Source: Chryseobacterium cucumeris (GTDB lineage: Bacteria > Bacteroidota > Bacteroidia > Flavobacteriales > Weeksellaceae). Taken from it: DNA of 64,000 nt. The stretch lies in assembly GCF_001593385.1 (NCBI RefSeq), contig NZ_LUVZ01000001.1, positions 1,364,001 through 1,428,000 of the forward strand. The letters run 5' to 3'. The notes beneath the pieces are model-generated. The model did not search any database. It was not told where the DNA came from and saw only the letters and a list, made by a program, of their open reading frames with translations. Both the position numbers and the translations under genes were made by a program. This document shows, piece after piece, positions 34,789-44,137 of the stretch (position 1 is the first letter of the stretch; each line of letters begins with the position of its first letter).

Positions 34789-34854
34789 CCTTTTTTTATT
34801 CCTCAATAAAAATAACAATTTTTTTCCTAAAACGTACGATAAATTACAGTAACA

Positions 34855-34880
34855 AAAAAGCCTGAAATCTCAGGCTTTTT
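34855..34880. terminator. Strong bidirectional terminator after ccoNO-ccoQ
   Basis: AAAAAGCCTGA / TCAGGCTTTTT, 11-bp stem with a 4-nt loop, A-run on one side and T-run on the other. It ends the cytochrome oxidase transcript before any ccoP. Confidence 0.85.
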
Positions 34881-34982
34881 AACAATAATCAAAATATAAT
34901 CTATTATAAAAATAACACTTCTAAAAAAGAATTTATAAAGCAGCAATGCTTACTAATTATCGTCTTCATCAAGAGGTAAATT

Positions 34983-35132
34983 TTATACCTCCTTATAATA
35001 ATTTTTAGATTTGCTAAGTACTAAAATGATCAATGCAATAAAAAAAATCATAAATAAAAGTAGGGTTATTGCTTGATAAAGACCTGTGTTTTCTGAATTA
35101 GCTAAAAAATCTTTGAAATTCTGAGGAATCAT
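34983..35132 (-). CDS. ccoQ: CcoQ-like small subunit of cbb3 oxidase
   Basis: 49 aa, ATG at 35132, 12 bases after the ccoNO stop. One membrane helix (ITLLLFMIFFIALIILVL, about 22-39) and a short polar tail (SKSKNYYKEV), the standard form of CcoQ/FixQ, which stabilises the assembled oxidase. It is followed by about 100 bases without a gene and then the terminator; ccoP, ccoG and ccoS, which normally follow, are absent. Confidence 0.75.
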   Translation of the reverse strand: MIPQNFKDFLANSENTGLYQAITLLLFMIFFIALIILVLSKSKNYYKEV

Positions 35133-35144
35133 AGCTATTACTTT

Positions 35145-37406
35145 TTAATTGTTACTTACTGTTTTCACTTCGGTTGTCTTAATATCCGTTCCTAACCTTT
35201 GAAGATAAGAGATCAATGCAACAATCTCCTTTCTTTCTAATTCACCTTTAGGTCTTCTCGCATAAGCTTCCTTTAAATCATTAGCCTCTGAGAAAATTTC
35301 TTTTACAATAGTTGCCGCCTGATTATCGACCCAAGTATTCGCAGAGTCAATCTGAGTTTTTGTATAGGGAACATTATAAACTGTTTTCATAAACAAAATT
35401 TTATCAACTGTTTTAGATCTGTCCAGATCATTGCTGATAAGCCATGGATATCTTGGCATAATTGAACCTGCCGAGGTAGATCTTGGATTATACATATGTT
35501 TATAATGCCACGAACTTGGATTTTTACCTCCTTCTCTATGTAAATCAGGTCCGGTTCTTTTTGAGCCCCATAAAAAAGGTCTGTCATAAACAAATTCCCC
35601 GGCTTTTGAGTACTCCCCATTTTTACCGTTAAATCTTACAATTTCGTCCCGGAATGGTCTGATCATTTGAGAATGACACGCATTACAGCCTTCACGGATA
35701 TAAATATCTCTTCCTTCAAGTTCCAGCGGTGAGTAGGGCTTTACAGCAGAAATAGTTGGTACGGACTGATTAAGAGATAAGGTAGGAATAATTTCAACTG
35801 CGCTTCCTATTGACAATACTATAAGAGATAAAATGCTTAATAAGTAAGGAGTCCGCTCAATCCAGAGATGTACTCCTTCACCTTCCTTTCTATACCTTCC
35901 TATCACTGGCAATGCTGGTGCTTCAGCAGGAACTACCTTTTGGAATGTACCGTTTTTAATGGTTGCAATTACATTAACAACCATAAGAATAGCTCCTGAA
36001 ATATAGAAAAAGCCTCCCATGAATCTCATCTTATAATATGGGATCACGGCTGTCACAGTATCTAACCAGTTTTTCCACATTAATGTTCCGTCAGGATTAA
36101 ACTGTTTCCACATCAAGCCCTGCGTAAACCCCGAAATATACATCGGTACAGCGTAGAAGATAACGCCTAGTGTACCTAACCAAAAATGCCAGTTAGCTAT
36201 TTTTACGGACCAGATTTTTGTACGCCACATAATAGGTACCAGATAATAGATCATTCCAAAAGCCATAAATCCATTCCATCCTAAAGCGCCTAAATGAACA
36301 TGTCCAATCACCCAGTCTGTATAATGACCGATCTTATTGATATTTTTGGTGGCCAATAGAGGCCCCTCAAAGGTTACCATTCCATAACATGTAACAGCAA
36401 CTACGAAAAATTTTAAAATAGGATTTTCTCTTACCTTATCCCAGGCTCCTCTTAAAGTCAAAAGGCCATTTAACATCCCCCCCCATGAAGGAGCAATAAG
36501 CATAATAGAAAAACCCGTCCCTACAGCTTGAGCCCATGCTGGTAAAGCAGTATACTGAAGGTGGTGAGGCCCGGCCCAAATATATACAAAAATCAATGAC
36601 CAAAAATGAATGATTGACAGTTTATATGAAAAAACCGGCCTTTCTGCCGCCTTTGGTAAAAAATAATACATTAGGCCCAAGATTGGTGTTGTCAGTACAA
36701 AAGCAACCGCATTATGACCATACCACCACTGTACCAGTGCATCTTTTACACCCGCATACATTGAATACGATTTCCAATCGGTAAAGGATAATGGTATTTC
36801 CAAATTATTCAGAATATGCAACATGGCCAATCCTATCCAGGTTCCAATATAAAACCATATGGCAACATAGAGATGTCTCACTCTTCTTCGTGCTATTGTC
36901 ATAAACATGTTAACACCAAATATTACCCATGAAAAAGTAATTAAAATATCAATCGGCCATTCATGTTCGGCGTACTCTTTTGAAGTATTGATCCCCATAA
37001 AGAACGTAATGAAAGTTGCGACGATCATGATCTGCCATGTCCAAAAATGAATCCAGGAAAGTGTAGAGCTGGCCATAGGTGTTTTCAAAAGCCGAGGCAA
37101 AGAATAATACACTCCCGTATAAACACTGTTACATACAAATGCAAAAATAACAGTATTAGTATGCAGCATTCTGATCCTTCCAAAACCAAATGCTCCGTGA
37201 GTATTGATAAGCGATTGAATACCACCATTTCTCAAGCTTTGGATTGTAGAATCATCGGTTCCAAATAAAAACTCAGGTAATTCCGGATAAAAGAGCATTA
37301 AGGCTGCTGTTATCCCAAAGGTAAAACCAATAAGACCAAATATTATTGTAGCATATAAAAATGCCTTAACAATATTATTGTCATAACTAAACTTTTGTAA
37401 CTCCAT
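35145..37406 (-). CDS. ccoNO: Fused cbb3 cytochrome c oxidase subunits CcoN and CcoO
   Basis: 753 aa, the CcoN-CcoO fusion usual in Bacteroidota. The CcoN part (1-480) has the haem and copper ligands: His82 region (RMLHTN), His231 in WWYGHN, His281-282 in AGPHHLQY, and GHVHLG (369-373). The CcoO part (520-753) has one membrane helix and the c-type haem site CNACH (574-578) followed by SQMIRPF. It reduces oxygen to water with high affinity and pumps protons at low oxygen. Only ccoQ follows; without CcoP the complex must borrow one or work differently. A 25-bp palindrome lies 39 bases upstream. Confidence 0.95.
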   Translation of the reverse strand: MELQKFSYDNNIVKAFLYATIIFGLIGFTFGITAALMLFYPELPEFLFGTDDSTIQSLRNGGIQSLINTHGAFGFGRIRMLHTNTVIFAFVCNSVYTGVYYSLPRLLKTPMASSTLSWIHFWTWQIMIVATFITFFMGINTSKEYAEHEWPIDILITFSWVIFGVNMFMTIARRRVRHLYVAIWFYIGTWIGLAMLHILNNLEIPLSFTDWKSYSMYAGVKDALVQWWYGHNAVAFVLTTPILGLMYYFLPKAAERPVFSYKLSIIHFWSLIFVYIWAGPHHLQYTALPAWAQAVGTGFSIMLIAPSWGGMLNGLLTLRGAWDKVRENPILKFFVVAVTCYGMVTFEGPLLATKNINKIGHYTDWVIGHVHLGALGWNGFMAFGMIYYLVPIMWRTKIWSVKIANWHFWLGTLGVIFYAVPMYISGFTQGLMWKQFNPDGTLMWKNWLDTVTAVIPYYKMRFMGGFFYISGAILMVVNVIATIKNGTFQKVVPAEAPALPVIGRYRKEGEGVHLWIERTPYLLSILSLIVLSIGSAVEIIPTLSLNQSVPTISAVKPYSPLELEGRDIYIREGCNACHSQMIRPFRDEIVRFNGKNGEYSKAGEFVYDRPFLWGSKRTGPDLHREGGKNPSSWHYKHMYNPRSTSAGSIMPRYPWLISNDLDRSKTVDKILFMKTVYNVPYTKTQIDSANTWVDNQAATIVKEIFSEANDLKEAYARRPKGELERKEIVALISYLQRLGTDIKTTEVKTVSNN

Positions 37407-37444
37407 AAATCATATTTTAAATAGCGAACTAATCCAAGAATCAA

Positions 37445-37469
37445 TTATGACAAGCAGTATTTGTCACAA
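37445..37469. promoter_or_regulatory. 25-bp palindrome upstream of ccoNO (candidate CRP/FNR-family site)
   Basis: TTATGACAA and TTGTCACAA flank a 7-nt spacer: 8 of 9 positions are inverted-repeat matches, with TGACAA/TTGTCA perfect. It lies 39-63 bp upstream of the ccoNO start. Shape and target fit an oxygen- or nitric-oxide-sensing CRP/FNR-type regulator; no such gene is in the window. The rest of 37407-37723 shows nothing. Confidence 0.5.
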
Positions 37470-37723
37470 CATATAATTCTGGACAGCATTTATAAATAAA
37501 GATCAAATTTAACAAGACAGTAAAACTTAAGCATGGTAATAATTATTGAAAATATAGTTTAAAATGAATAATTACGCGGGATTCAAGAAATTTCAAAAGC
37601 AGGAAATTTAAGTGATTTAGGAAGTCTGGAATATTTGACGGACATAATAAATAAGCCGCTAAAAAATAAAAAAAGAATGAAGTTTCAATAAAATCTAAAT
37701 CTCATGAAAGTGATATAAAAAAG

Positions 37724-38035
37724 TCATTTTATAAATTTAAGTTTCTTCAACATCTGATCTGTTAAAGAATTAGAATAGATGCTGAATGAATTAATCAAAA
37801 TTCCTTTTAATTGATATTTTTCAGAAGTCACAGTATACAGTATAGAAGAGTTTTCAGCACTTGAATCTTCATCATCAAACCTATAGTAATTATCAATTTC
37901 AAACTCATCATGAAATATTTCAAATTCACCATTTCTACAGTCAATACAGTTTGATCTTAAGTTAAAATCTTCTGTATAACCATCTTTTTTCAGGTCATTT
38001 ATGGCCTCAAGCAAATTGCTGTATGACTTTTTCAT
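37724..38035 (-). CDS. Small conserved Bacteroidota protein (often misnamed phosphoribosylpyrophosphate synthetase)
   Basis: 103 aa. The pattern LLEAINDLKKDGYTEDFNLR, C-x-x-C-x-N-G (IDCRNGEF), then FHDEFEIDNYYRFDDED and the C-terminal KGILINSFSIYSNSLTDQM is that of a widespread soluble flavobacterial family. Databases sometimes label it phosphoribosylpyrophosphate synthetase, but it is far too short for that enzyme and has no PRPP-binding loop. True role unknown. Monocistronic. Confidence 0.75.
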   Translation of the reverse strand: MKKSYSNLLEAINDLKKDGYTEDFNLRSNCIDCRNGEFEIFHDEFEIDNYYRFDDEDSSAENSSILYTVTSEKYQLKGILINSFSIYSNSLTDQMLKKLKFIK

Positions 38036-38119
38036 TGGAATATGATTTTATTAAAATACATTTTTTATAACTTCACAATTAAAGAACTGTTGCAAGCATT
38101 ATGACTTGGAATTATTCTT

Positions 38120-41100
38120 TCAAAATGAAAAATCTAATCTAATATTTAAGCGCCCTCCATCACTGGAATTAAAATAGGCTACATTAGCTGTTGATAATCC
38201 TGCAACATTCACAAATATTCCGCCTCCTTGAGAAGTATGCCACTTATTTGAAAATTCGTTATCTACCCAAACTCTACCATAATCAAACCCTGCGTACAGA
38301 CCAAACGAAAGAGGTAAAATTCCGTTTCTTAGACTTCCCAGCGAAAGCCTTAAATCAGTACTCTGATATATGAAAGATTTCCCACTAAACCGTTGGTTTC
38401 TAAAACCTCTTAAGCCTTCATTTTGTCCTAAATTTACAGCCTGAAAAAATTCAAAATCACTATTAAAAATGTAATTGGCTTTAATTTTAGTAGCAACTAC
38501 CAAGGAACCTTTCTTATTAACTCTGCTTGTTAATCTGAGTTCGGGAATAATAAATGCATATTTTTTATTTTTGGAAAAGTTGACGCTATAACCTGTAATT
38601 ACACCTAGCCCGACTCCTTTCTGAGGAAACGAGAAATCATCAAAGTTTGAATAGGAATATCCTGCTGTTATGCTATAAAACTCCTGTCCATTAAATAAAT
38701 CTGCATCTATATCTGCTAAATTAATATACCTGCCTGGGGTATTCTCAACATCAATATACTCATACTTAATTGCTGTATATATTTTACTTCCATAATATCC
38801 CTTGTAGAGCAATGATGGAGAAATCCAACGCTGGCTCATAATTACTCGGTTATATTCCATATCCGAATTATTCACAGTATTATTTCCAAGTCCAAAAAAA
38901 TTATTAGTATAATTTGCAGTACTAAAACCTGCATTGAAGCCAAGATTTAAGTTTCCTAATACACGCGCAAACTCGCCTTCATATTCAATTCTTCCGCCTC
39001 CTGTCGCGGTGTAATAAAAAGCGGAAAGATTGTGTTGCGCAGTAAAGGGATTTCTTACAAGATCATTTTTTATATATCTTAAAGCTCCCCCAAATGTAAT
39101 ACCGTCATCAGGATTATAACTTATAGATGGTAATATTGTATACACATCCCTACGTCCTTTCATAAAGTCATAATTATTTATCTCATAATTGTCAGTAAGA
39201 TATTTATTTACTTTTGTTTCGAACGTATTAGGTTCCGATTTCTGATCATAAACATGTATTTTCCGTGCATTCGAAAATCGATAAGTGTCATTATTTTTTC
39301 CACCGATTATCTTAATAGGAATCAAACTCTGACCTTCCCCGACAACTTCAAAAATATCCTCACTATCTAAACCATACAACCATATCTCTTTTGTAACTTT
39401 GCTATTATATTCGGTATCCCAGAACAAAGTTGTTTTTTTTCCGTCATTTATCCTATATCCTTTGATTACTGTTACACCATCTGGTTGTCTTGTAATGACA
39501 AACCAATCACCTTTTTCCGTGCCGGTAATTATTACAAATGATTTTAGATAATTATATAAATTTCGTGAATGTTGCTCAATACCTTCGATTCTTTGGAATA
39601 ATGAACTTTTTATTTCTTCTTTTTTTTTAGTATTGACACCTTCAGGAATTTTATTTAATGCATCTTCTACAACATCTTTTGTAAGGTGTTCTTTGATATA
39701 TATAGCTTCCCTTACCCAATCTTCCTCTTTATCATTACGTAGAACCATTCTATCAAGATCATCACCAGCATCGTTAAACCAACGTATTTGTTTGTACTTT
39801 CCGTTGTACCGTTGCATGAAACGCATTGAAGGAACCAGCGCCCTGATAAGCCCAAATATTGGACCGTCGAAATCGGAGAAAGCCTGATCTCTGTCACGGG
39901 GTATTGGACTATAAATAAATGTACTGTCATTATATTTATCCTCTGCCCATCTCCATTGTTCTGAATGCCTGTCAAAATCTCCAAGTATATTATCGAATAA
40001 CCGTGTCCTTATATAGAGTGATTGATCAACATATGCTCTATCTTTTCTTTGTAAATTTTGTATAAGCTTAGAGGTTCCAATAATTTTATTATGATTTCCA
40101 AAACTTTTTACCTCTGCTAATTTATTAGAAATTTGCTCTTCAATATAATACAGGTTTTCCCCATATTCATCATTATAATTACCTAAGGCTTTTTGTTTTG
40201 GGATATAATATAATTCAGGATTCGCATGATAAATACCAATTGCATCTGAAAGGGTAGCAATAGTTAAAGGTGCGAAAGGATTTGCCGTAGTCCAGTAATC
40301 CTTTAATAAATTAACAAAATAGGTATCACCCCAAACGGGATCTAAATATTGTGTTTTAAAAAGAAAATACTGTATAAACCGTAGTGAACTCTTTTTCACA
40401 CTTCGTAAATTAAATTCATTACCATAGCGACCTTCTAATCTTAAAGAGTTGGTCTGATGCCCACCTCCCTTTCTCAAAACTTCAAGTCCTCCATACAAGG
40501 TGTCTAATAATGCCACCTTAGCTCTTATAGGAGTTATGTAATCTTCACGATAATGTTTTCCCCAGAAAAAAGAATACAGGTTGGAATGTTTTAGCTCTTT
40601 TGGTTCATAAACCGATTTATAAATATAAGCAGGAGTATGCTTTTCATTATATTCTTCACTTACTGACTGAGAACCTGCTGCAACCACTTCAGTTTTGAAT
40701 ATAGGTGAGATAAATTTATTTGTCACGCTATAAAAAGCTAATTCTATTGACTCATCAGTATAGGTGGTAATTTTGGCAAAACCCGGATTATCTGAACTAA
40801 ATTGTAGTCCCAAACCTTTGTTAGCTTTATTTTCTAGGTTAATGCTTCCACTTATAATTATGGGAATTTGTCTTTCAATTATATACTGAAGATTTGTTTC
40901 ATGCCCTGCCACAAATACAACATTTTTGAAACGCTGAGCTATGGTAAGAAGTTTATTGCTGAAATCTTTATAGTATTTATTACTGATTTCTTGCGGACTG
41001 ATTCCAAAGGAAAGAAAATTATTATATTTTCCAACAGCCATAGGAGGATGACATAAAGCAATCAACACTGTTTTATTTTGACTTTTTACAATCTCGTCCT

Positions 41101-41650
41101 CAATCTCAGTATAAAAGGCTGTTTTACTTTTGATTTCACACTCCTCATTAATATTAGGCAATTTATCCCAATCAGCGAGTATCCAATTAGAATCAACCAG
41201 AAGGAGATCGGTAGCCCTATCAAGAACTACCTTTTTTAAAGGGCAGCCATCTTTGAGTAAAAATACATCGTTCTTATCAAGACCTGCGCTAATATAATGG
41301 CGTTCTTTTTCTAGGCCTTTTACACCTGCAGCCCAATCCAAAGGACCCGGAATAAAAAAAATATTTCCCTTATTTCCTTTAAAATATGATAGCTGATTAT
41401 CTAACTTTTTTTTTGTTTCCCCATTTGATTGGTTAAAATCCGAAATGGAAACATTATTACCCAGAAAAAGTATTGTGGTGCTGTCGGAAGACCTCGACAA
41501 GTTTCCGAGCTCTCTCAGTACTTCATTATTATAATTTTCACATCCAATGTTACCAACTGCATAAATAATATGTGAAACATTTTTTGCCTTCTGGCCACTA
41601 AGAGTATAACCTACAAGACAAAGTAATAATATAAGAGTTCGCATGGTCAT
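38120..41650 (-). CDS. Metallophosphoesterase-like / Omp85-like outer-membrane fusion protein, degenerate active site
   Basis: 1176 aa. A signal peptide (residues 1-19) precedes a calcineurin-like domain (~25-270), a long middle region (~350-850), and a C-terminal beta barrel of bacterial surface antigen/Omp85 type (~880-1176, ending in aromatic LNIRLDFSF). Such fusions are known in Bacteroidota. The metal-binding motifs are altered: GNIG (33-36) in place of GDxG, GNN (64-66) for GDN, PGPLDW (101-106) for PGNHDW, though LCHPPM and GHETNL remain. The enzyme part is therefore probably inactive or changed. The barrel may export or insert surface proteins. Confidence 0.8.
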   Translation of the reverse strand: MTMRTLILLLCLVGYTLSGQKAKNVSHIIYAVGNIGCENYNNEVLRELGNLSRSSDSTTILFLGNNVSISDFNQSNGETKKKLDNQLSYFKGNKGNIFFIPGPLDWAAGVKGLEKERHYISAGLDKNDVFLLKDGCPLKKVVLDRATDLLLVDSNWILADWDKLPNINEECEIKSKTAFYTEIEDEIVKSQNKTVLIALCHPPMAVGKYNNFLSFGISPQEISNKYYKDFSNKLLTIAQRFKNVVFVAGHETNLQYIIERQIPIIISGSINLENKANKGLGLQFSSDNPGFAKITTYTDESIELAFYSVTNKFISPIFKTEVVAAGSQSVSEEYNEKHTPAYIYKSVYEPKELKHSNLYSFFWGKHYREDYITPIRAKVALLDTLYGGLEVLRKGGGHQTNSLRLEGRYGNEFNLRSVKKSSLRFIQYFLFKTQYLDPVWGDTYFVNLLKDYWTTANPFAPLTIATLSDAIGIYHANPELYYIPKQKALGNYNDEYGENLYYIEEQISNKLAEVKSFGNHNKIIGTSKLIQNLQRKDRAYVDQSLYIRTRLFDNILGDFDRHSEQWRWAEDKYNDSTFIYSPIPRDRDQAFSDFDGPIFGLIRALVPSMRFMQRYNGKYKQIRWFNDAGDDLDRMVLRNDKEEDWVREAIYIKEHLTKDVVEDALNKIPEGVNTKKKEEIKSSLFQRIEGIEQHSRNLYNYLKSFVIITGTEKGDWFVITRQPDGVTVIKGYRINDGKKTTLFWDTEYNSKVTKEIWLYGLDSEDIFEVVGEGQSLIPIKIIGGKNNDTYRFSNARKIHVYDQKSEPNTFETKVNKYLTDNYEINNYDFMKGRRDVYTILPSISYNPDDGITFGGALRYIKNDLVRNPFTAQHNLSAFYYTATGGGRIEYEGEFARVLGNLNLGFNAGFSTANYTNNFFGLGNNTVNNSDMEYNRVIMSQRWISPSLLYKGYYGSKIYTAIKYEYIDVENTPGRYINLADIDADLFNGQEFYSITAGYSYSNFDDFSFPQKGVGLGVITGYSVNFSKNKKYAFIIPELRLTSRVNKKGSLVVATKIKANYIFNSDFEFFQAVNLGQNEGLRGFRNQRFSGKSFIYQSTDLRLSLGSLRNGILPLSFGLYAGFDYGRVWVDNEFSNKWHTSQGGGIFVNVAGLSTANVAYFNSSDGGRLNIRLDFSF

Positions 41651-41770
41651 TAGTTTTTTGTCTTATAATATTTATAAATAATAACACCAAGATGATTGTT
41701 TATAATTACTAAAATATTTCGATCCGAGAGTAAATTTATTATCGGCGATCATCTTCAATATGTAGGGAAA

Positions 41771-41797
41771 ATCAGGAATTACAAAAGAATCCCTGAT
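41771..41797 (-). terminator. Hairpin downstream of tautomerase gene
   Basis: On the minus strand ATCAGGGATT pairs with AATTCCTGAT, with one wobble pair, and TTTT follows. It lies about 90 bases after the tautomerase stop. Confidence 0.45.
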
Positions 41798-41887
41798 GAA
41801 GTACCATACATTTTACTAACTATATTTTTTAGGAATATTACTAGTTACTTACTCTAAAGTCATGTTTGCAAAATAATTGATAACTCA

Positions 41888-42187
41888 TTACTGTTTCAAA
41901 GGCATAACCTTAGCAAATTCGGCTCTGGTAGTCGGACTTCCGTCTATTGATTCATAAATATCTTTCGAATTCGACAAGGTCTGCATAAGGGATCTTGGTC
42001 CTTCAAATGGCCTTCCTCCTATATGCCAACCATCTGTGTGGAGTTCTTCAATGAGAACCCATACGACTTCTCTAAAAGCTTCAGAACCTTCAAATTTCAC
42101 CATAACATCAGTAATCGCTGCTGCTAATTCGTGTTTCTGCTCAGGTGTGAAAACACCATCTACTAGTTTAATATTTACAAATGGCAT
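41888..42187 (-). CDS. Tautomerase (4-oxalocrotonate tautomerase) family protein
   Basis: 99 aa starting MPFVNIKLVDG, giving the catalytic N-terminal proline after Met removal. VFTPEQKHELAAAITDVMV and the C-terminal WHIGGRPFEGP follow the longer tautomerase subfamily (about 100 residues, against 62 in 4-OT). These enzymes shift double bonds in keto-enol or unsaturated acids and can remove halogens. It is separated by 400 bp from the oxidoreductase operon upstream and may be transcribed alone. Confidence 0.85.
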   Translation of the reverse strand: MPFVNIKLVDGVFTPEQKHELAAAITDVMVKFEGSEAFREVVWVLIEELHTDGWHIGGRPFEGPRSLMQTLSNSKDIYESIDGSPTTRAEFAKVMPLKQ

Positions 42188-42587
42188 AATATAAAATGTT
42201 TAAAAGTTATTTAAGAATTTAATTGTAATATGACTGATACTTATTCCCTGTAAGATTTATAGGATATAAACAATTAATACAAGCTCTTAATCAGTCACTT
42301 TACTATAGTAAAATTACTGCATTAAAATATCTGATGAGATATACTTAAAAGTTATAAAAAAGTATTTTTGTGCTATTTTAAATTAGTGAGCTCAGACCCG
42401 CAGTTAGTTAGTCTAAAATTTGAATGTATCAGTATATTCGCTTATTCTGATAAATTATATTAAAAGTCGGATACAAAATAGTATAGCAAAATCTCTCAAT
42501 TTGTTCAGCTAATTTTGCAGAGTAATATTATAACAAAACATGGCTGGAAATATCCAGCCATGTTTAAATTTATTTTAATATATACAA
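42188..42587. other. Gene-free stretch with a terminator
   Basis: 400 bp without a supported gene. The only clear structure is the terminator at 42536-42565. It should also contain the promoter of the tautomerase gene, which I could not place. Confidence 0.5.
42536..42565 (-). terminator. Strong terminator of the oxidoreductase operon
   Basis: AAACATGGCTGGA / TCCAGCCATGTTT: a perfect 13-bp stem with a 4-nt loop, followed on the minus strand by TTTTGTT, 23 bases after the stop of the MDR gene. Confidence 0.85.
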
Positions 42588-43592
42588 TTAGTCAATCTCT
42601 ATTACGACTTTTCCTTTTATTATTCCATCACTCATTTCTTTCCATGTCTGCTCAACATCTTTCAATGTAAAAGAACCTGGATGAGTATTTCCTCTAATAT
42701 GTCCGGATTCAATTAATTTTGTAGCTTCGGAAAGAATATTACCATGATGTTTTCTTCCTTTTCCGGTGATAAGAGGTAAAAGAGTGAATACACCTGAGTA
42801 AGTTGCCCCTCTAAATGACAACGGTGCCAAACTGTGGGTGCCCCACCCTAGAATACTTACAACATGTCCAGTGTACTGCCGTACAGCCGAAAATGAATTA
42901 TCCAGATTAGCTCCCCCAACGGTATCAAAAATAATATCAAATCCTTCTCCATCAGTATATTGCTGAACATATTCATCTACAGTTTCCTTCACATAATCTA
43001 TAGCTACTGCCCCGTACTGTTCAATCTGTTTTTTGCTGTCTGCAGTACCAGTTGCATAAACTGTAGCACCAAAAGACTTTGCTAATTGTACCGCAATATG
43101 ACCTACGCCTCCAGCTCCACCATGTATAAGAACCTTTTTAGTACTATCAACCTTTGCTCTATCTACCAGTCCTTCCCAAGCTGTTATCAGTGCCAAAGGT
43201 AAGGAAGCCGCTTCTTTGAAACTAATATTTGAAGGTTTGTGAGCTAATAAATCAGCATCTACAGCTGCAAATTGTGCTAATGATCCCTGAACACCTGCAA
43301 TACCTCCTGTCATACCATACACTTCATCTCCAATTTTATAGTCAGTTACATTCTCACCAACTGCTGTAACTATACCCGCCATATCAATTCCTAAAATAGC
43401 CGGTAAAACGGTTTTTGCATGTGCTGCAGTACCAGATTTTATTTTGAGATCAAGAGGATTAATGCCACTTGCCTTAATTGCTACTAATACCTGACCTTCA
43501 ATCGGAACAGGCATTGACATTTCTTTCATTATAAATTCATTATTGAATTCCTCAAGAATAAGTGCCTGCATCGTATCTTTTAAAATATCCAT
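42588..43592 (-). CDS. NADPH:quinone reductase-like zinc-free MDR oxidoreductase
   Basis: 334 aa. GroES-like N-terminal half (ASGINPLDLKIKSGTA, ILGIDMAGIVTAVGENV) and a Rossmann half with the NADP-binding loop VLIHGGAGGVGHIAVQLAK (near 150). Zinc-binding cysteines are absent, as in quinone oxidoreductases (QOR/zeta-crystallin). It probably reduces quinones or enones with NADPH. Last gene of a minus-strand run from the Gfo/Idh/MocA gene (46168), followed by a strong terminator. The longer start codon at 43592 was kept; MQALILEEF seven codons later is an equally possible start. Confidence 0.88.
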   Translation of the reverse strand: MDILKDTMQALILEEFNNEFIMKEMSMPVPIEGQVLVAIKASGINPLDLKIKSGTAAHAKTVLPAILGIDMAGIVTAVGENVTDYKIGDEVYGMTGGIAGVQGSLAQFAAVDADLLAHKPSNISFKEAASLPLALITAWEGLVDRAKVDSTKKVLIHGGAGGVGHIAVQLAKSFGATVYATGTADSKKQIEQYGAVAIDYVKETVDEYVQQYTDGEGFDIIFDTVGGANLDNSFSAVRQYTGHVVSILGWGTHSLAPLSFRGATYSGVFTLLPLITGKGRKHHGNILSEATKLIESGHIRGNTHPGSFTLKDVEQTWKEMSDGIIKGKVVIEID

Positions 43593-43636
43593 AATATTCT
43601 TTTTTTATTTTTATTCTTATGTATGTTTGATTTAAA

Positions 43637-44083
43637 TTACTGCTGTTCCATTCTTACTCTCTTAAGCTTTAATTTTGAAATTAGCCACTTTTCTGTATTT
43701 TTTACAAATGAAATATGGTAGTGGCCATAGCCATGAAAGTAAGATTCCTCCCTGCTATCAGTTTTACTAAAATAGAGACGGTCTTCCATTGCCCAAACTA
43801 CTTCAGCAGAACCTTCATCCATAGATAAAATTTCACTATTGTGAAGATGGTGGACAGTGACTGTATCTTTAAGGTGGTCAATGCAAACCTTAATAAATTC
43901 AGTAGGATCATTAAAGTAAGCTATCCTTTGCCCTTCAACATTTTCAAATTCAAACGTGGCATCATCAGACATAAGAAACCTCCAATCTTCCCATTGCTGA
44001 AGATCAAGACGTCTGCAGTATGCAGACATTACACTTTGAATCAATGTCGCATTATTGACTTCTCCATTTACAGATTGTATCAT
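43637..44083 (-). CDS. SnoaL-like / NTF2-fold protein
   Basis: 148 aa. The pattern AYCRRLDLQQWEDWRFLMSD, then TVHHLHNSEI, and the end RESYFHGYGHYHISFVKN is that of the SnoaL-like NTF2-fold family, a cone that serves as a small enzyme or ligand pocket. These often work as isomerases, cyclases or dehydratases on small cyclic compounds. It sits between two quinone-reductase-like genes in the same operon. Substrate unknown. Confidence 0.8.
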   Translation of the reverse strand: MIQSVNGEVNNATLIQSVMSAYCRRLDLQQWEDWRFLMSDDATFEFENVEGQRIAYFNDPTEFIKVCIDHLKDTVTVHHLHNSEILSMDEGSAEVVWAMEDRLYFSKTDSREESYFHGYGHYHISFVKNTEKWLISKLKLKRVRMEQQ

Positions 44084-44137
44084 ATTACCTTTAATTTTGT
44101 ATCCTTATAAGTTGTTAATCAGAAATTCCCAAATCAT

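Noticed and set aside
34880..34982. Short frame after ccoQ (starting MKTII) as a ccoP remnant
   Set aside because: Only about 20 codons and no c-type haem motif or resemblance to the CcoP start.
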